Shown one piece after another: positions 37,690 through 49,385 of a stretch of DNA of 64,000 nucleotides. The position numbers and the translations under genes were made by a program. Source of the stretch: Solea solea. Its lineage: Eukaryota; Chordata; Actinopteri; Pleuronectiformes; Soleidae. Position 1 is the first letter of the stretch. Every line of letters starts with the position of its first letter. The DNA lies in NCBI RefSeq assembly GCF_958295425.1, contig NC_081142.1, positions 27,869,151-27,933,150 of the forward strand, in the 5' to 3' direction. Below the pieces are notes generated by a model. It ran no database searches. It was given only the letters and a program-made list of their open reading frames with translations, and had not been told where the DNA came from.

Positions 37690-38290
37690 GGCTCTGTGTG
37701 TGTTTGTGTTTGGGTGTCTGCACTTGCCAGTATGACCAACAGAGGCCGACAGAGGCTTGAATGGGGTGAAGTCTGCCATCACTGACTGCCTTGTTAGTAT
37801 TCGTGTTTGCATGTGTGTACGTGGGGAAAGTCGATCGATATGATCGGCCAATGCTGGGGTCTATCACACCAGCCGGGACCACAGGTACCTGAGACAGTGC
37901 AGTGGAAGACTGGGTGATGCTGAGGGACTTCCACATCCACACAGACACACTGGAGGTGGCTAAACAACTGGACATCGTTGTCAGGAATAGACAGAGGAGA
38001 GCAGTAGTGATAGATGTGACAACCCAAAGCAACACTGAGAAGAAGGAGCACAAGAACCTTGAGAAACACCAAGGTCTGAGAGAGGAGCAGGAGAAGATTT
38101 GGGGCGTGAAGGCAGCTGTGGTCCCAGTGGTGATAGGAACACAAGAGCTGTAACCTGAAGAATGTGCAGTAGAAACAACAAAGATTAGCTATGAACACAG
38201 AATCTGAGTGATCTGCCTGTGCTTGGAGCAGACACAAGACTGCAGGTGGTAGAGTATGACTGCAACATTTGGTCAAATGTGGTCATTGAA
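37690..38290 (+). pseudogene. LINE fragment with restriction-like endonuclease domain
   Basis: The plus strand frame 37,902-38,153 reads EDWVMLRDFHIHTDTLEVAK, LDIVVRNRQRRAVVIDVTTQ, KEHKNLEKHQGLREEQEKIW and GVKAAVVPVVIG. These are the C-terminal endonuclease blocks of RLE-type non-LTR retrotransposons (R2/R4/NeSL group). The catalytic PD-X(12-14)-D motif is readable, but its proline is leucine (LD...VVID). Upstream 'SITPAGTTGT' and a stop are the degraded connector, and downstream codons after VVIGTQEL are terminated. A dead 3' fragment; the long minus-strand frame opposite (37,794-38,276) is a shadow. Confidence 0.7.
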
Positions 38291-38294
38291 TGCA

Positions 38295-39890
38295 TCTTGT
38301 GTGAAAGCTATGAAAGCGATCCACAGTCCACTAGTGACACAATTAGATGCTCAGAGCAGAGAAGAGGTGAATAAAGGTCAAAGACTGAGGTTAGGGTCAG
38401 GAGCAGAGATACACTGAGCTTCAGCCGCTGTCTTAGAACAATCACCACCTATTAGGTTTTAGGTTAACTGGACACTCTAAATCAGGGGTCTCAAACTCAA
38501 ATCACCTGTGGGCCACTGACGGTCTCGTCTGGTCAGTCGGGGCCAGTCAAGTAAAACAAAAGGGAAAAGCAACAGTTGCGGTGGACGTTATGAGCTCATA
38601 TCATATCATCATATGCCATATTAATTCCTTTTTCTTATATGTACTATATTGCCTCGTGTGAGCTTTTCTGTCTTTTACTTCTTCTATCTTTTATCCATTA
38701 TTTTGTACAGCACTTTGGTCCACTGTGTTTGTTTTAAAGTGCTTTACAAATAAAGTTGGATTGGACTGGATCATTTCAAAATATAAGTGGTTGTTTTAAT
38801 ATGCAACAATAAAAATTGTATTGCCTTATGTTGAATAAATCTAATTTGTAATTCAGGGTGTCTCCCGTCTTGTCCTGGCCCAAAGAGCCAGGGTGTAAAC
38901 ATTTATACACCTCACCACAATAATTAGACTTGGGTTTGGGATAATAGTAAAATACATTCCTTCAGGGAACACATACATTACTAGTCGGTTGTGCTCCACT
39001 AATTATGAGGGCTGGTGAAGAGCACTAGTGTGGAAAAGAGATGTGCGTCGGTCCCCTGGGAAAACGCCCGTATCATGCCAGATTACCAGTGCAGCCCTGG
39101 TGTGACGTGTGCATGAGTCATCAGACGAGCTGCTGATGTGGATGTGGATGTGGAAGACCAAAAAGCAGAGTTTTACAAAGGTCCGTGCTGCAGGTGATGA
39201 AAGCATGCGTTAATGCCTCTGCGTTGACTTGGCAGAGAACCAGTCGAACTCTGAAGGTGGTGGGAGAGAGGAGGATGATGGACAACCTGTCCCGTCCCCT
39301 GCAGGACACCCTCACATCACTCAGTGTCAGACTGAAACCTTTTAAATGTGTGAAGGAGTGATATCTGCTGCTGTTACACTGTAAAAAAAACCATATGTAA
39401 CATGTGTCTCCTCCATTATCAATATAACACTGTGAGTATCTAGCAGAGCAGTGTGTGAAGCATTGTGTCATTGAGGTTGTGCTGCAGAGAGGGGGAACCT
39501 CTCCCCTCTGTCTTGAACACTTTGTGCCTGAATGAGCTCCTGCAGCTCCTCAATGAGAACGTGCGCCGCCTGTGACGCAGCAGTGCGCCTCTGTCTGTCT
39601 GTCTGTCTGCCTGTCTGTCTGTCTGCTGCGTCATGACAACAGCCCTCCATCATTTATGTGAACTTTACAAGTGTTTTTCCTGACATTTCCTGACATGCGC
39701 ATGGACAAACACAAACACATGAGCTGAAGAACAAGACAACAGCATGAGGATGAGGATGAGGATGATGAGGATGATGATGGGCGTTTGTTTTTGTCTGTGC
39801 TGCAGCTGCAGCAGCGGTGCGCCACACACACACACTCTCCTCACATCACATCCCCGCCACAGCCTGGCATAATTTGCAGACAGTAAGAGG
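38295..39890. other. Unannotated sequence upstream of the promoter, with repeat scraps
   Basis: At 38,487 'caggggtctcaaactcaaat' and 'tgtgggccactgac' resemble the left end of a second hAT-like MITE, but I cannot find the right end. A LINE-tail motif ('gtgctttacaaataaagttg') lies at 38,740-38,760. There is (TCTG)n at 39,589-39,625 and (GATGAG)n at 39,745-39,780. No coding exon recognised. Confidence 0.45.
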
Positions 39891-40140
39891 AGGAGGAGGG
39901 GTTTACTGACGTCAGCACTGCCGCTGTCTACAGCACCGAGCAGGCAGCCTGTCTGCTGGAACCGGACACGCCATCCATCTACCCTGACGCGGCTTTACGG
40001 ATGTCTGGGCGCGCGCAGCCCGGTTCGGGTAGAGTCCAAGCGCACGGTTCGTTCAGCGGGGCGTCGCGGGGGAGGAGGAGGAGGAGAGCGGCTCGTCCGG
40101 TGAGTTTAGCGGGAGCCAGACGGCGGGACTCACCGGTGTG
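39890..40140 (+). promoter_or_regulatory. CpG-rich promoter region with CRE
   Basis: A sharp rise in GC and CpG content (gcgcgcgcag, cggttcgggt, gcgtcgcggggg) in an otherwise AT-rich region. It holds a perfect cAMP-response element palindrome TGACGTCA at 39,907-39,914 and no TATA box. It lies about 1 kb upstream of the first coding exon of the p85-like gene on the same strand, fitting a housekeeping-type promoter. Confidence 0.65.
39915..40099 (+). other. pik3r2: Probable 5' exon (5' UTR) of the p85-like gene
   Basis: The CpG-rich segment ends in a strong splice donor, CCG|GTGAGT, with GT at 40,100-40,101. The transcription start is not determinable, so the left boundary is approximate. An ATG at 40,001 opens a 33-codon frame to the donor, in phase 0 with the splice. 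Its Kozak context is weak (C at -3, T at +4), so I treat it as a potential upstream frame. The link to the downstream coding exon rests on proximity and strand. Confidence 0.5.
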
Positions 40141-41045
40141 TCTGAAGTTTATATTCGCCTCGTCACGCTTTTTCTAACTGATACTGTGTGTGTGTGTGTG
40201 TGTGTGCGTGTGTGCGCGTGACAGAGGGAGTGTCGTGGAGCATGTTTACATGTCATCCAAACATCATTGATTTCTAACTGTTCTTCATTTGTGTTGATTC
40301 ATCTAAGTTGTCATGATTATGATGATCTCAGGCCTGTTTTCAGTTATAATGATAGTAAATGATAGTAACTTCTGTTTGTATGGGATGTTAATATTTGAAC
40401 TTTATTTGAAGTTTGCAGGAGGCTGCACAGACCTGGAGGAAACCAAAGAGCACACACTGAGTGACACGCCAAAGTCTGCACTGCAGTGGATTTCCTCAGG
40501 TGTGTGTGTGTGTGTGTGTGTGTGTAGACTCAGGATAGGCAGTGTGTGCTCCTTCTCATTAATGCCTGAAGAAGCTGCAGAAGCTTTTGGAGAAACTGTG
40601 TGGAGGTTGCCCGTCCTAAAAAAACTGTGCCACCTACCAGTGTCCAGACCAAAGAACGCCCCTTGTCTCCGTCTTGTCTGATCATGTGATCACTGAAGCC
40701 AGCAGGCCTCAAGACCGAAGTCTGGGTTCACTCTCTCTCTCTCTGGATTTAAAGAAATCAAAAACTGCTCAGATGTTTGACCTAAGTCTTCAATCCTAAA
40801 GCAAAGACCAACCAACGGTTCACTTTCATCTCCTTGCACTTGGAGGACTTGGTGGTTTTGGATGAAGAAAGTTGGATCTGTTCTTCAGGAGGTTGCAGGT
40901 AGAGGAAGTTCATTCTCAGGGACATTAACATGTGTCATTAAAGACAGACAGAGTTTTTGTTTTGGTCTTCTTCAAAGCCAGTACGTGTTACTTTAAATGC
41001 AGACAAATATCAGGCTGTGGAATAGTCCTATGGGCTCCAGTTGCA
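40100..41045 (+). other. Probable intron 1 plus 5' UTR of the first coding exon
   Basis: Includes (TG)n runs at 40,185-40,220 and 40,499-40,526. The acceptor is not fixed: pyrimidine-rich candidates end at about 40,879-40,890 (ttcttcag, gttgcag) and near 40,977 (tcttcttcaaagccag). The last ~60 bases before the ATG probably belong to the exon. Confidence 0.45.
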
Positions 41046-41349
41046 ATGGCAGCTGAAAGTTTCCAGTACCGGGCGATCTACGAGTACAGGAGGGAGCGCG
41101 CGGATGATATCAGTCTCCAGCTGGGCGACGTGCTCACTGTCTCCAAGTATCAGGAGGGGGAGGAACGGAGCCCCAAAGGCTGGCTGCGTGGCACCAACGA
41201 GAGGACCAAGGAGAAGGGGACATTTCCAGGGACCTTTGTGGAGTACATTGGAGTGGTGAGAGTTGGGCCTCCTGCATCTAAACCCTGGCCCAGGCCTGCA
41301 CCGTGGACCAATGTGGGGCCTCAACCTCAGGGAGCAGCTGCAGCTTCAG
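41046..41349 (+). CDS. pik3r2: PI3-kinase p85-type regulatory subunit, first coding exon (SH3 domain); partial gene
   Basis: Class IA phosphoinositide 3-kinase regulatory subunits bind and stabilise p110 and bring it to phosphotyrosine receptors at the plasma membrane. The exon encodes 101 codons plus one base. Residues 6-69 form an SH3 domain: FQYRAIYEY opening strand (6-14), acidic RT loop ERADDISLQLGD (17-28), conserved Trp46 in GWLRG, and FPGTFVEYIG (60-69). A proline-rich stretch (75-86) matches the first PxxP segment that follows SH3 in p85. The start at 41,046 has a good context (G at -3, G at +4) and agrees with the p85 N-terminus; the frame is open back to 40,932 but that part is not conserved. 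The exon ends at the donor TCAG|GTGAGT (GT at 41,350). NERT after GWLRG and the GEERSPKGW spacing look closer to p85-beta (PIK3R2) than p85-alpha; pik3r1 is the alternative. The BH and SH2 exons are not in the window. Confidence 0.85.
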
Positions 41350-42131
41350 GTGAGTGCTGATCCAACAGCGTGGACTTTTACTGAGACAGTTCTTTGAATG
41401 TGTGGTATTGTGATTGAGTGTGTGCTCGGTGCTATCGGCTGCTACAAAGCTTGTTGCCATGTTTGATTGGTGTCTGACCACTGCAGTTATAAAGATTCTC
41501 AAACCGACAGTGGTCTTAAGAAGTGATGAGCCTGTTCCACCTCATATGCAGCACACACTGCATCGTTTTTAACAAGAACCTAACGTCTCATTGGTCAATT
41601 TGTTCAAAACTAACTACTACTTGACATCAGCGCAAGAGCCGCTGCAGGACGGGTGCGACAAGTCATTTGTGAGACTATGCTGCTGAATTTACAACCTGTG
41701 TGTAATTCATCAATGGACTCCTGGTGTTTTCCCACGCCATTCATGTCATTCTTGTCTAGTGCCAGCGTATCATTGAAAGAAGTCATCCAAAGGAGCGATG
41801 AGGGAACCTGAGGCTGATGGCAGCTCTGACTGAACTGGACCGCTTTTCAAACACAACACACACGGTCACTTTGCTGTACGTATAACACTGACAACGAGAC
41901 GCAGCAAACGCTCGGCAGTGTGGCAACTCCTCAGCAAGGAAAGAAGCTATTGTTTATCCTAAAAGTCACTGGAAGTCACTAACTGCATGATTAGTCATCC
42001 TCGTACAGTAGACGAGTTCACAGCCGTGTGGAGGGGGTTGTGGCAGAGCTTCAGTGGGATGCTGTGTGGAAATCAAGCTTCAAAATAGTTTTCACCGACA
42101 TTCTGTCTCTGCAGTAGCCGCAGCCGCAGCT

Positions 42132-42178
<47 letters not shown>

Positions 42179-43567
42179 GCCTGCTCTGGTCGCAGTCACA
42201 CTGTGATGTGATTTTCTTTTTACTTTCTTTGCATCTCGCGTGAGATGATACATGCTTTCATGTCTCCAGAAGTCCACCAGAAAATGTTGCTAGATTTGTC
42301 TCTGGTCGCTCGAGGGTTCTGAATACTCGCTCAATATAGCAACAAAGTGGCTAAGTTGGCAACACTGAGCCTCGGAGCCAGCAGCATTTTCAGTGGAGCT
42401 TGAAAACACAGGGTCGTATGAAGAGCAGGTGTATCCAGAGCAGAAACCCTAACCCTCGGCTAAATCGAGGCTGTTCCATACACTTTTGTATGTAATGTAA
42501 CGCTCAATCACAACACAGTACATGGCTTCCACAGCTGTCCTACAACTCAAAACTCCGAGGATCCTCTGAAGCAACTTGTCTCCTTGACTCGCTCTGCTCT
42601 GACCTTCACTCTTTTTACTGCTGATCATTCTTTAACTGAAATAGCAAGAAATACATGAATCCATTCTCTAATAAACACTGACCTCAATTTGAATTATCCA
42701 ATATGAATTCATAAAATGGCATGATGGGTCTGTTAAAAGATGCACTTTCTAATGCATATGTGTCCGATACGAGACATCCTCAAGTATTTACCACTACCCA
42801 TATCAGTCCAATCCAGTCATTTTATAGCTTTTTAACTATGAGTCCTTTGTGCTGAGGCATTTATCACTTATTAGTTTCAAACACTTTCAAATACACAGTT
42901 TGAGTGAGTGACAAATATTCTGCTCCCACAAAGAAATAAACAGCCACAACATGACTCAGTTAAAATGCTGCTGCTGATTTTTATTTCTAAATGTTCACAG
43001 TATCTGCATCTGATCGAGTGATCTGACCGATACCAAGTATGTATTGAGTCATCCTGACCCGTTAGTCTCATAATAGCTGGTCACACAAGAGAAAAGTGAA
43101 CCTGAAAACATGGCAGAACCACCAGGACCTCCTTGTCCAAGGAAAAGACAAAAGTGGTGGACAAAAGTTTTCAATTCCCTGACATTGATCCTTTTTCACA
43201 TTGTTTTGGAACAGTATCACACTGAAATGATATAGAATCGAATTGGGAAACAAACTCGTGATGGCATGAATTTTAGAATTCAGTCAGTTCATGAAACGTG
43301 GAGATACTCTGCCAGGGTCCAAAACCCTAGGATCCCAGTCCGGTGAAACCAAACCAAACCTTGAACCTGGATCATCTTGTGGGATACATTACCGGTTCCT
43401 ATCCCGTTTTTTTAAAATGACAAAACTCTGAGGAGCATCAGCAGGAGAACAACATGTGCAGTGTGTTGGCAGCTACTTTGATGTGTCTGACACTGTGACC
43501 ACCCGCCTCCTGTCCAGCTCACGGAGACGACAGCCGCTCATTTGTTTGTTTGATTGTTTGTTCAATC

Positions 43568-43602
<35 letters not shown>

Positions 43603-44934
43603 CATTCATTCATCCATCTATCTTCTGGATCCAGTTGTTTTAGACCTGATGGGCAGTATTTCTGATACATTTATTCAAATACAAATTATTATTATTATAC
43701 TGAGATGAAGAAAATGCCTTCATCTACTTTAATGTCATTTATTTTACTGTGTTTTACATACAAACAAAATGACAGAAGAACAAGAATATGTGAAGTGCTG
43801 CTGCAGACTGGACCACATGGTGCTTGGTGTCTGCACCGCGAGCCACACTTGTGTATGTTGTCAGTGCTTCAGCGAGTGCTCGGGTGTGAACAACAGCACA
43901 GGGTCATGATTATTACTTATTCTGAGTAGTTATTATATGCATGCTAACAGGATGTTGTGCACAGAGCAGTGAGACTGGGATGAAACACATCATTAGTGCA
44001 GTCGTTTGGATAGTTGCTGATTCATTGTAGGCTTCATCTGTTTCTGAACACCAAGACAATAAATAACCATACTTAAGGACTGCTGTAGTTTATTCTGATA
44101 CATGGTGTGGCTGCTGTATTTTGTAGTTCATTTTGATACATGTATTACTTCTATGACCAATTTGAACCTTTTTAGAAACCTTTTTAGAAGAGTCTCATGT
44201 TGTAGTATTTATTACAATGAAATAAATACATACACTGAACAAACATGAGATATATGTCAGTTTAAAATGTGCAATAAGAATATTTCTGCCAGTCTGGAAA
44301 AGTCTGCCAGTCTGGGAAAGTCTGATGACGCAGCAACATCCCACATGTCATATTATTATGTTATCTCCCAACCTAACACAGCTCTTTTCACCTCTGGGAC
44401 TGAGGACACGCCGTACTCCAGAGCACAAGCTGTGATGAAGCACACACAGATGGCAGTGGAGGCGAGTAGGAACAAAATAGAAAGAGTGTTGAGAGGCAGG
44501 ATGTTGCCCCGCTTTAAAAGTGATTCAGACTGTGTTTTGTGTTTGTACAGGGTCAGAGGTCAGTATTAGGTCAGGCTGTCTGATGCAGAGCAGTGTTCTC
44601 TCGTCACCTCTCTTCTCTGCTGCCTTTCTGTTCTTTTACATGTTCTCCCTGCAGGTTCCTTTTGTTGCAGTGGGTTAGAGCAGGTTAATATGGGAAACAA
44701 ATGTATGTACAATATTCTTTTTTACATCATTTGATGTCTGGATATTTTTAGTCTATATCCCGACGCAGGTGATATTTGTGGATATAAGGCTGCACACAGG
44801 TTGTTTCTCTGGATGAAAGGAGAGGGACAATATGCTGTAAATATAATCTCCTGTATTACATGATCTTATAATGCACTTCATTTCAGATAATATCTGCTTT
44901 ATTTCGTTGTATTTTAATGTTAAATGAAATAATT
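41350..44934 (+). other. Probable first coding intron (left part), no exon seen
   Basis: Starts with a consensus donor. It contains (TG)n at 42,131-42,176, (CAAT)n/(CATT)n at 43,562-43,612 and AT-rich sequence. I looked for the next p85 exon (BH/RhoGAP-like domain) in frames up to 100 codons and found none. The intron therefore probably extends through the repeat array and past the window. Confidence 0.5.
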
Positions 44935-47435
44935 AGGGTTCGAGCAACAAGGTTGCAAGAACCCTATTGAAACTGGAAGGATTATTATTAGGGTTCGAGC
45001 AACAAGGTTGCAAGAACCCTCTTGAAACTGGAAAGATTATTATTATTATTCTTATTATTCCCCCAAATGAATTGCCTTTTTGAGGCCTTTCCCATACCCC
45101 AAAACTCACCAATTTTTGTGACCGCATCAATCCTGGTGTAAATTTACGTCTGAAAAAGGTTCGGGGAATGTGCGTCGAAAATTGAATGTGGGAGGGGCCA
45201 ATAAGTGCGGCGCCACCTGTCCAAATTCACCATGACCAACACAAATATCGCACATGCACGAAATTCGGTACACATGTGTAGTGGGTCAGGATGAAGAAAA
45301 AATTACATTATGACCATGATCCAAACCCAACAGGAAATCCGCCATCTTGGGTTGATTGGCGATTTTTTGGCGATTTTGGCGAATTCGCAGCAATGGTATT
45401 TGAACTAACTCCTCCTAGAGTTTTCGTGCGATCACCTTCAAACTTGGTGAGGTCCCTGTGGACCAGTTGAGGAGCTCACGGTATCAAATGTTTTTTCAAA
45501 TGTCGCATGGCGCACGAGATAGGGGGCGGCAAAGTTCGTGATGATTCTGATGTTTCGCATCAGAAAAACAAAACTCTTATAACTTTGCGATGGAAGGTCC
45601 GATCCGAACCAAACTTGCTACCATTGATGATGGGCCATGGCTGAAGACGTCTATGAAAAAACGGTGAAGTTTGAAAACAGCGCCTTCTTGTGGTGAAAGA
45701 AAATACACAAAAAAAAAGTTTTTTTACGATTTCGGGAATAACTTTTACACAGATAATCGTACCGCACTGAAAATTGGTGACAACAGTCAAAACACATGGT
45801 AGATGATGCGTGATCAATATGACGACAAATCGTTTAACGGTGTTGCCATGGCAACGACGCAAAGTCGGATTTTTGGGACAAAAAATCAAACTGCTACAAC
45901 TTCGTGAATCCTGGTCCGATCTGAACCAAACTTGCTAGGATTGATGATAGTCCGGCCCTAAAGACGTCTATATGAAAATATTAAATTTCGAAAACAGCGC
46001 CCCCTGGTGACAGCAGACAATATGACAGCTTGTATTTCAATTATCTCCTCCTAGAGCTTTTGTGCGATCACCTTCAAACTTGGTGAGATCAATGTGGACG
46101 AGTTGAGCATCAAAAGTTATCAAAAGCTTTTTAAAATATTGTATGGCGTACGAGATAGGGGGCGCCAAAATTGGAGATAATAATAATTTTTCATAACAGA
46201 CAATGAAACTCTTATAACTTCGCGATGGAAGGTCTGATCCCAACCAAACTTGCTATAGTTGATGATGGTTAGTTGCTGAAGACGACTATGTTGCTGAAAC
46301 GGTACATTTTGAAAACAGCGCCTCCTGGTGGTGGTAGAAAATTATAAAAAAACAAACTGTTACAACTTTGCCAATCCTGGTCCGATCTGAACCAAACTTG
46401 CAAGGATTGATGACAGTCCGGCCCTGAACACGTCTATATGAAAATATTCATTTTCAAATACAGCGCCCCCTGGTGACAGCAGACAGAATTACATTTATAG
46501 TTTTTGATGCTGCTCCAACAGGGATTGTTGTATCCACTTGAAACTTAGTATGTGGGACCCCAGACCCTTCCTCAACATGTCCGTAAAAGGTCACCTCCCT
46601 ACAGGAAGTGGAACGCCCGAAACAGGAAGTAAAGTCTTACATTGTCCGATTGACACGAAACTGGATATGTGAGTTACTGGACCTTCCCTGAACATGTTTA
46701 CGGAGACGCCGTTGACCGAACAGGAAGTCGGCCATTTTAAACAGGAAGTGCCCTCTAACTTTGCCGTACGTTGTCCTATCTGCACAAAACCTTATATGTG
46801 ACACCAGGGACCTGTCCTGAGCATGTCCGTAAAAGGTCACCTCCCTACAGGAAGTGGAACGCCCGAAACAGGAAGTAAAGTCTTACATTGTCCGATCTGA
46901 ACAAAACTTGATATGTAAGACAAGGGAACTTCCCTGAACATGTTTACGGAGACGAACAGGAAGTTGGCCATTTTAAACAGGAAGTGCCCTCTAACTTTGC
47001 CGTACGTTGTCCGATTTGCACGAAACCTTTTATGTGACACCAGGGACCTGTCCTGAGCATGTCTGCAAGAGATGACCTCCCAACAGGAAGTGGAATGCCC
47101 GAAACAGGAAGTCAACTCTAAGATTGTCCGATCTGCACAAAACTTGATATGTAAGACAAGGGAAGTTCCCTGAACACGTTTACGGACACGCACTTGACCG
47201 AACAGGAAGTCTGCCATTTTAAACAGGAAGTGCCCTATAACTTTGCCATACGTTGCCTGATCCCCCTCGAAATTTGGAACGACATGCGCGGGGACGCCGC
47301 TGAAAATAACTAGTACTGAAAATAACTAGTACTGAAAATAACTAGTACTGCGCGCGGTGAATGAACGGGTGAGAGCGCGAGGCAACGCGGGTCGGCTCGA
47401 ACCCGTTCAGAACCGCGCGCGGTACTAGTTATTTT
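44935..47435 (+). repeat. X repeat unit, first copy (X1)
   Basis: A ~2.5-kb non-coding unit. It opens with two copies (44,935 and 44,990) of a 31-bp quasi-palindrome starting agggttcgagcaac, each followed by a spacer and ATT repeats. The interior is modular: the block 'tcctcctagag...gcgatcaccttcaaacttggtg' occurs twice about 634 bp apart (45,409 and 46,043). The block ending 'cagcgcc(c/t)cctggtg' occurs four times. From 46,590 on it consists of ~246-bp dimers of a monomer related to the 127-bp module of Y, with 'acaggaagt' motifs. It ends with three 16-bp repeats (tgaaaataactagtac) and a terminal hairpin. Minus-strand frames (up to 126 codons) are translations of the repeats. Confidence 0.85.
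47335..47435. repeat. Terminal hairpin of X1
   Basis: Left arm AAAATAACTAGTACTGCGCG pairs with right arm CGCGCGGTACTAGTTATTTT, continuing inward through gaatgaacggg / cccgttcag, for arms of about 37 bp with few mismatches. It is preceded by two further direct copies of tgaaaataactagtac (47,301-47,332). Structure and position match 6,873-6,995. Confidence 0.85.
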
Positions 47436-47445
47436 TATTATTATT

Positions 47446-48974
47446 AGGGACCGAGCACTCACACAGTGTGCGAGGACCTATTGTAATTCGAGCAACATAA
47501 ACCGCGCACTCACACAGCAGTGTGCAAGGACCTAGGACTGTGCACAAACACAGTAGTGTGCAAGGACCGAGGACCGAGCACTCACACAGTGCGCGGAGGG
47601 TCCGAGCCCACGCAGTGGGCGAGGACATATTGTTATTCTAGGAATTATTATTATTATTATTATTATTATTATTTTTCTCCGCATGGAATCTCGAATTTGA
47701 CCCCCTGAACCAGCGTGAAAACGGACGAAAATTGGCACGCACATCAGAACTGCCGAAAAATTCGATAAATTTGTGGAATTGCGAAAAAACAATGCAAAAT
47801 GGCTCACTAGCGCCCCCACAGGTCACTGCCTATGGAGCAGGCAAAATTTAGTTTTACCGAATTTCCCGAAACTTGGTGGGGTGATTGTTCGGCGCAAGCC
47901 GAACAAAAAATCCTTTTGACTCCATGACCTCGACTCAACAGGAAGTCGGCCATCTTGGATTTGGCGTCCATCTTGGCGTTTTACAAGTTTCGTAACTGAA
48001 CGAACTTGTCTGAGGGCGTTCATCGTAGCAACGCGCAAAACGCGTCAAATTGTTCCAAACCCATCCAAGATCAAAAGTTATAGAAAACTTTCGCAGATTC
48101 AAAGGGGCGTGGCCACGGCAGCCATCGGAATTTTGGCGAATTTCGACGGCTCGCCACGAAACAGGAAGTGCGCTATAACTTCGCCATACTTTGGCCTATC
48201 CGCACCAAACTTCATACGTGACACCAGACCCCGCCCCTGAACACGTCTACGAATGCGAACTTGACCCCAACGCGATGTCGGCCATTTTGATTATCGCGTT
48301 TCGCCGCTAAACAGGAAGTGCCCTGTAACTCGCCCAAAAATTTCCCCATTGACCCAAAACTTGATATGTGAGACCATGGGCCCGCCCTGAACATATCTGC
48401 AAGACATCACCTGCACACAGGAAGTAGATCGTCTGAAACAGGAAGTGCCCTTTAACTCCGCCAAACATTGACCAATCTGCCCAAAACTTGATATGTGGTA
48501 CCAAGGGCCCGCCCTGAACACATCTGCAAGACATCACCTGCACACAGGAAGTAGGGTGCCTGAAACAGGAAGTGCCCTGTCATTTGCCCATACATTGACC
48601 AATCGGCTCCAAAATTGATACATGGTACCAAGGACCTGCCCTGAACACATCTGCAAGACACCACCTGCACACAGGAAGTAGGTCGCCCGAAACAGGAAGT
48701 GCCCTTTAACTCCGCCAAACATTGACCAATCGGCCCGAAACTTGATATGTGAGACCAAGGGCCCGCCCTGAACATGTTTTCAAACCATGACCTGCACACA
48801 GGAAGTAGGTCTTCCCAGACAGGAAGTGACCCGTAACATTGCCATACGTCGACCAATCTGCACTAAACTTCACATGCGAGATAAGGAACCCGGCCAGAGC
48901 CCACGTTATACATGACATGCCGGTAGAGGGTGGCGGCCGCGAGGTCCCGTACAACGCTGCTTGCAGCTTTAATT
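47446..48974 (+). repeat. Y repeat unit 1 (head + body + 5 modules)
   Basis: Head of quasi-palindromes (47,446-47,640: agggaccgagcactcacaca, cagtgtgcgaggacctattg and four variants), then an (ATT)n tract, body (47,672-48,310; begins ctccgcatggaatctcgaat), five 127-bp modules starting at 48,311, and tail ending cgctgcttgcagctttaatt. The body contains gtcggccatcttggatttgg and gtccatcttggcg. Non-coding. Confidence 0.9.
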
Positions 48975-49385
48975 AGGGACCGAGCACTCACACAGTGTGC
49001 GAGGACCTATTGTAATTGTAGCAACATAAACCGAGCACTCAAACAGCAGTGTGCAAGGACCTAGGACTGAGCACTCACACAGTAGTGTGCAAGGACTGAG
49101 GACCGGGCACGCACACAGTGCGCGCGGGGTCCGAGCACACGCAGTGTGCGAGGACATATTGTAATTGAAGGAATTATTAGGGACCGAGCACTCACACAGT
49201 GTGCGAGGACCTATTGTAATTCGAGCAACATAAACCGCGCACTCACACAGCAGTGTGCAAGGACCTAGGACTGTGCACAAACACAGTAGTGTGCAAGGAC
49301 CGAGGACCGAGCACTCACACAGTGCGCGGAGGGTCCGAGCCCACGCAGTGGGCGAGGACATATTGTTATTCTAGGAATTATTATT
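48975..49385 (+). repeat. Two extra Y heads (variant + standard)
   Basis: A diverged head (48,975-49,178, with 'gaccgggcacgcacacagtg') is followed by a second head (49,179-49,385) matching the head of unit 1, each ending in 'gaattatta'. No body follows either, so these are head-only duplications. Confidence 0.85.

Noticed and set aside
37794..38276. 160-codon minus-strand frame
   Set aside because: Shadow of the plus-strand LINE endonuclease fragment, which has recognisable motifs.
38487..38880. Second full hAT-like MITE
   Set aside because: Only the left end (caggggtctcaaactc) is recognisable; no matching right inverted repeat found.
40932..41045. Upstream in-frame extension of the p85 SH3 exon with an ATG at 40,932
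   Set aside because: The extension does not resemble p85 N-termini, while the ATG at 41,046 gives a p85-like start with a good context.
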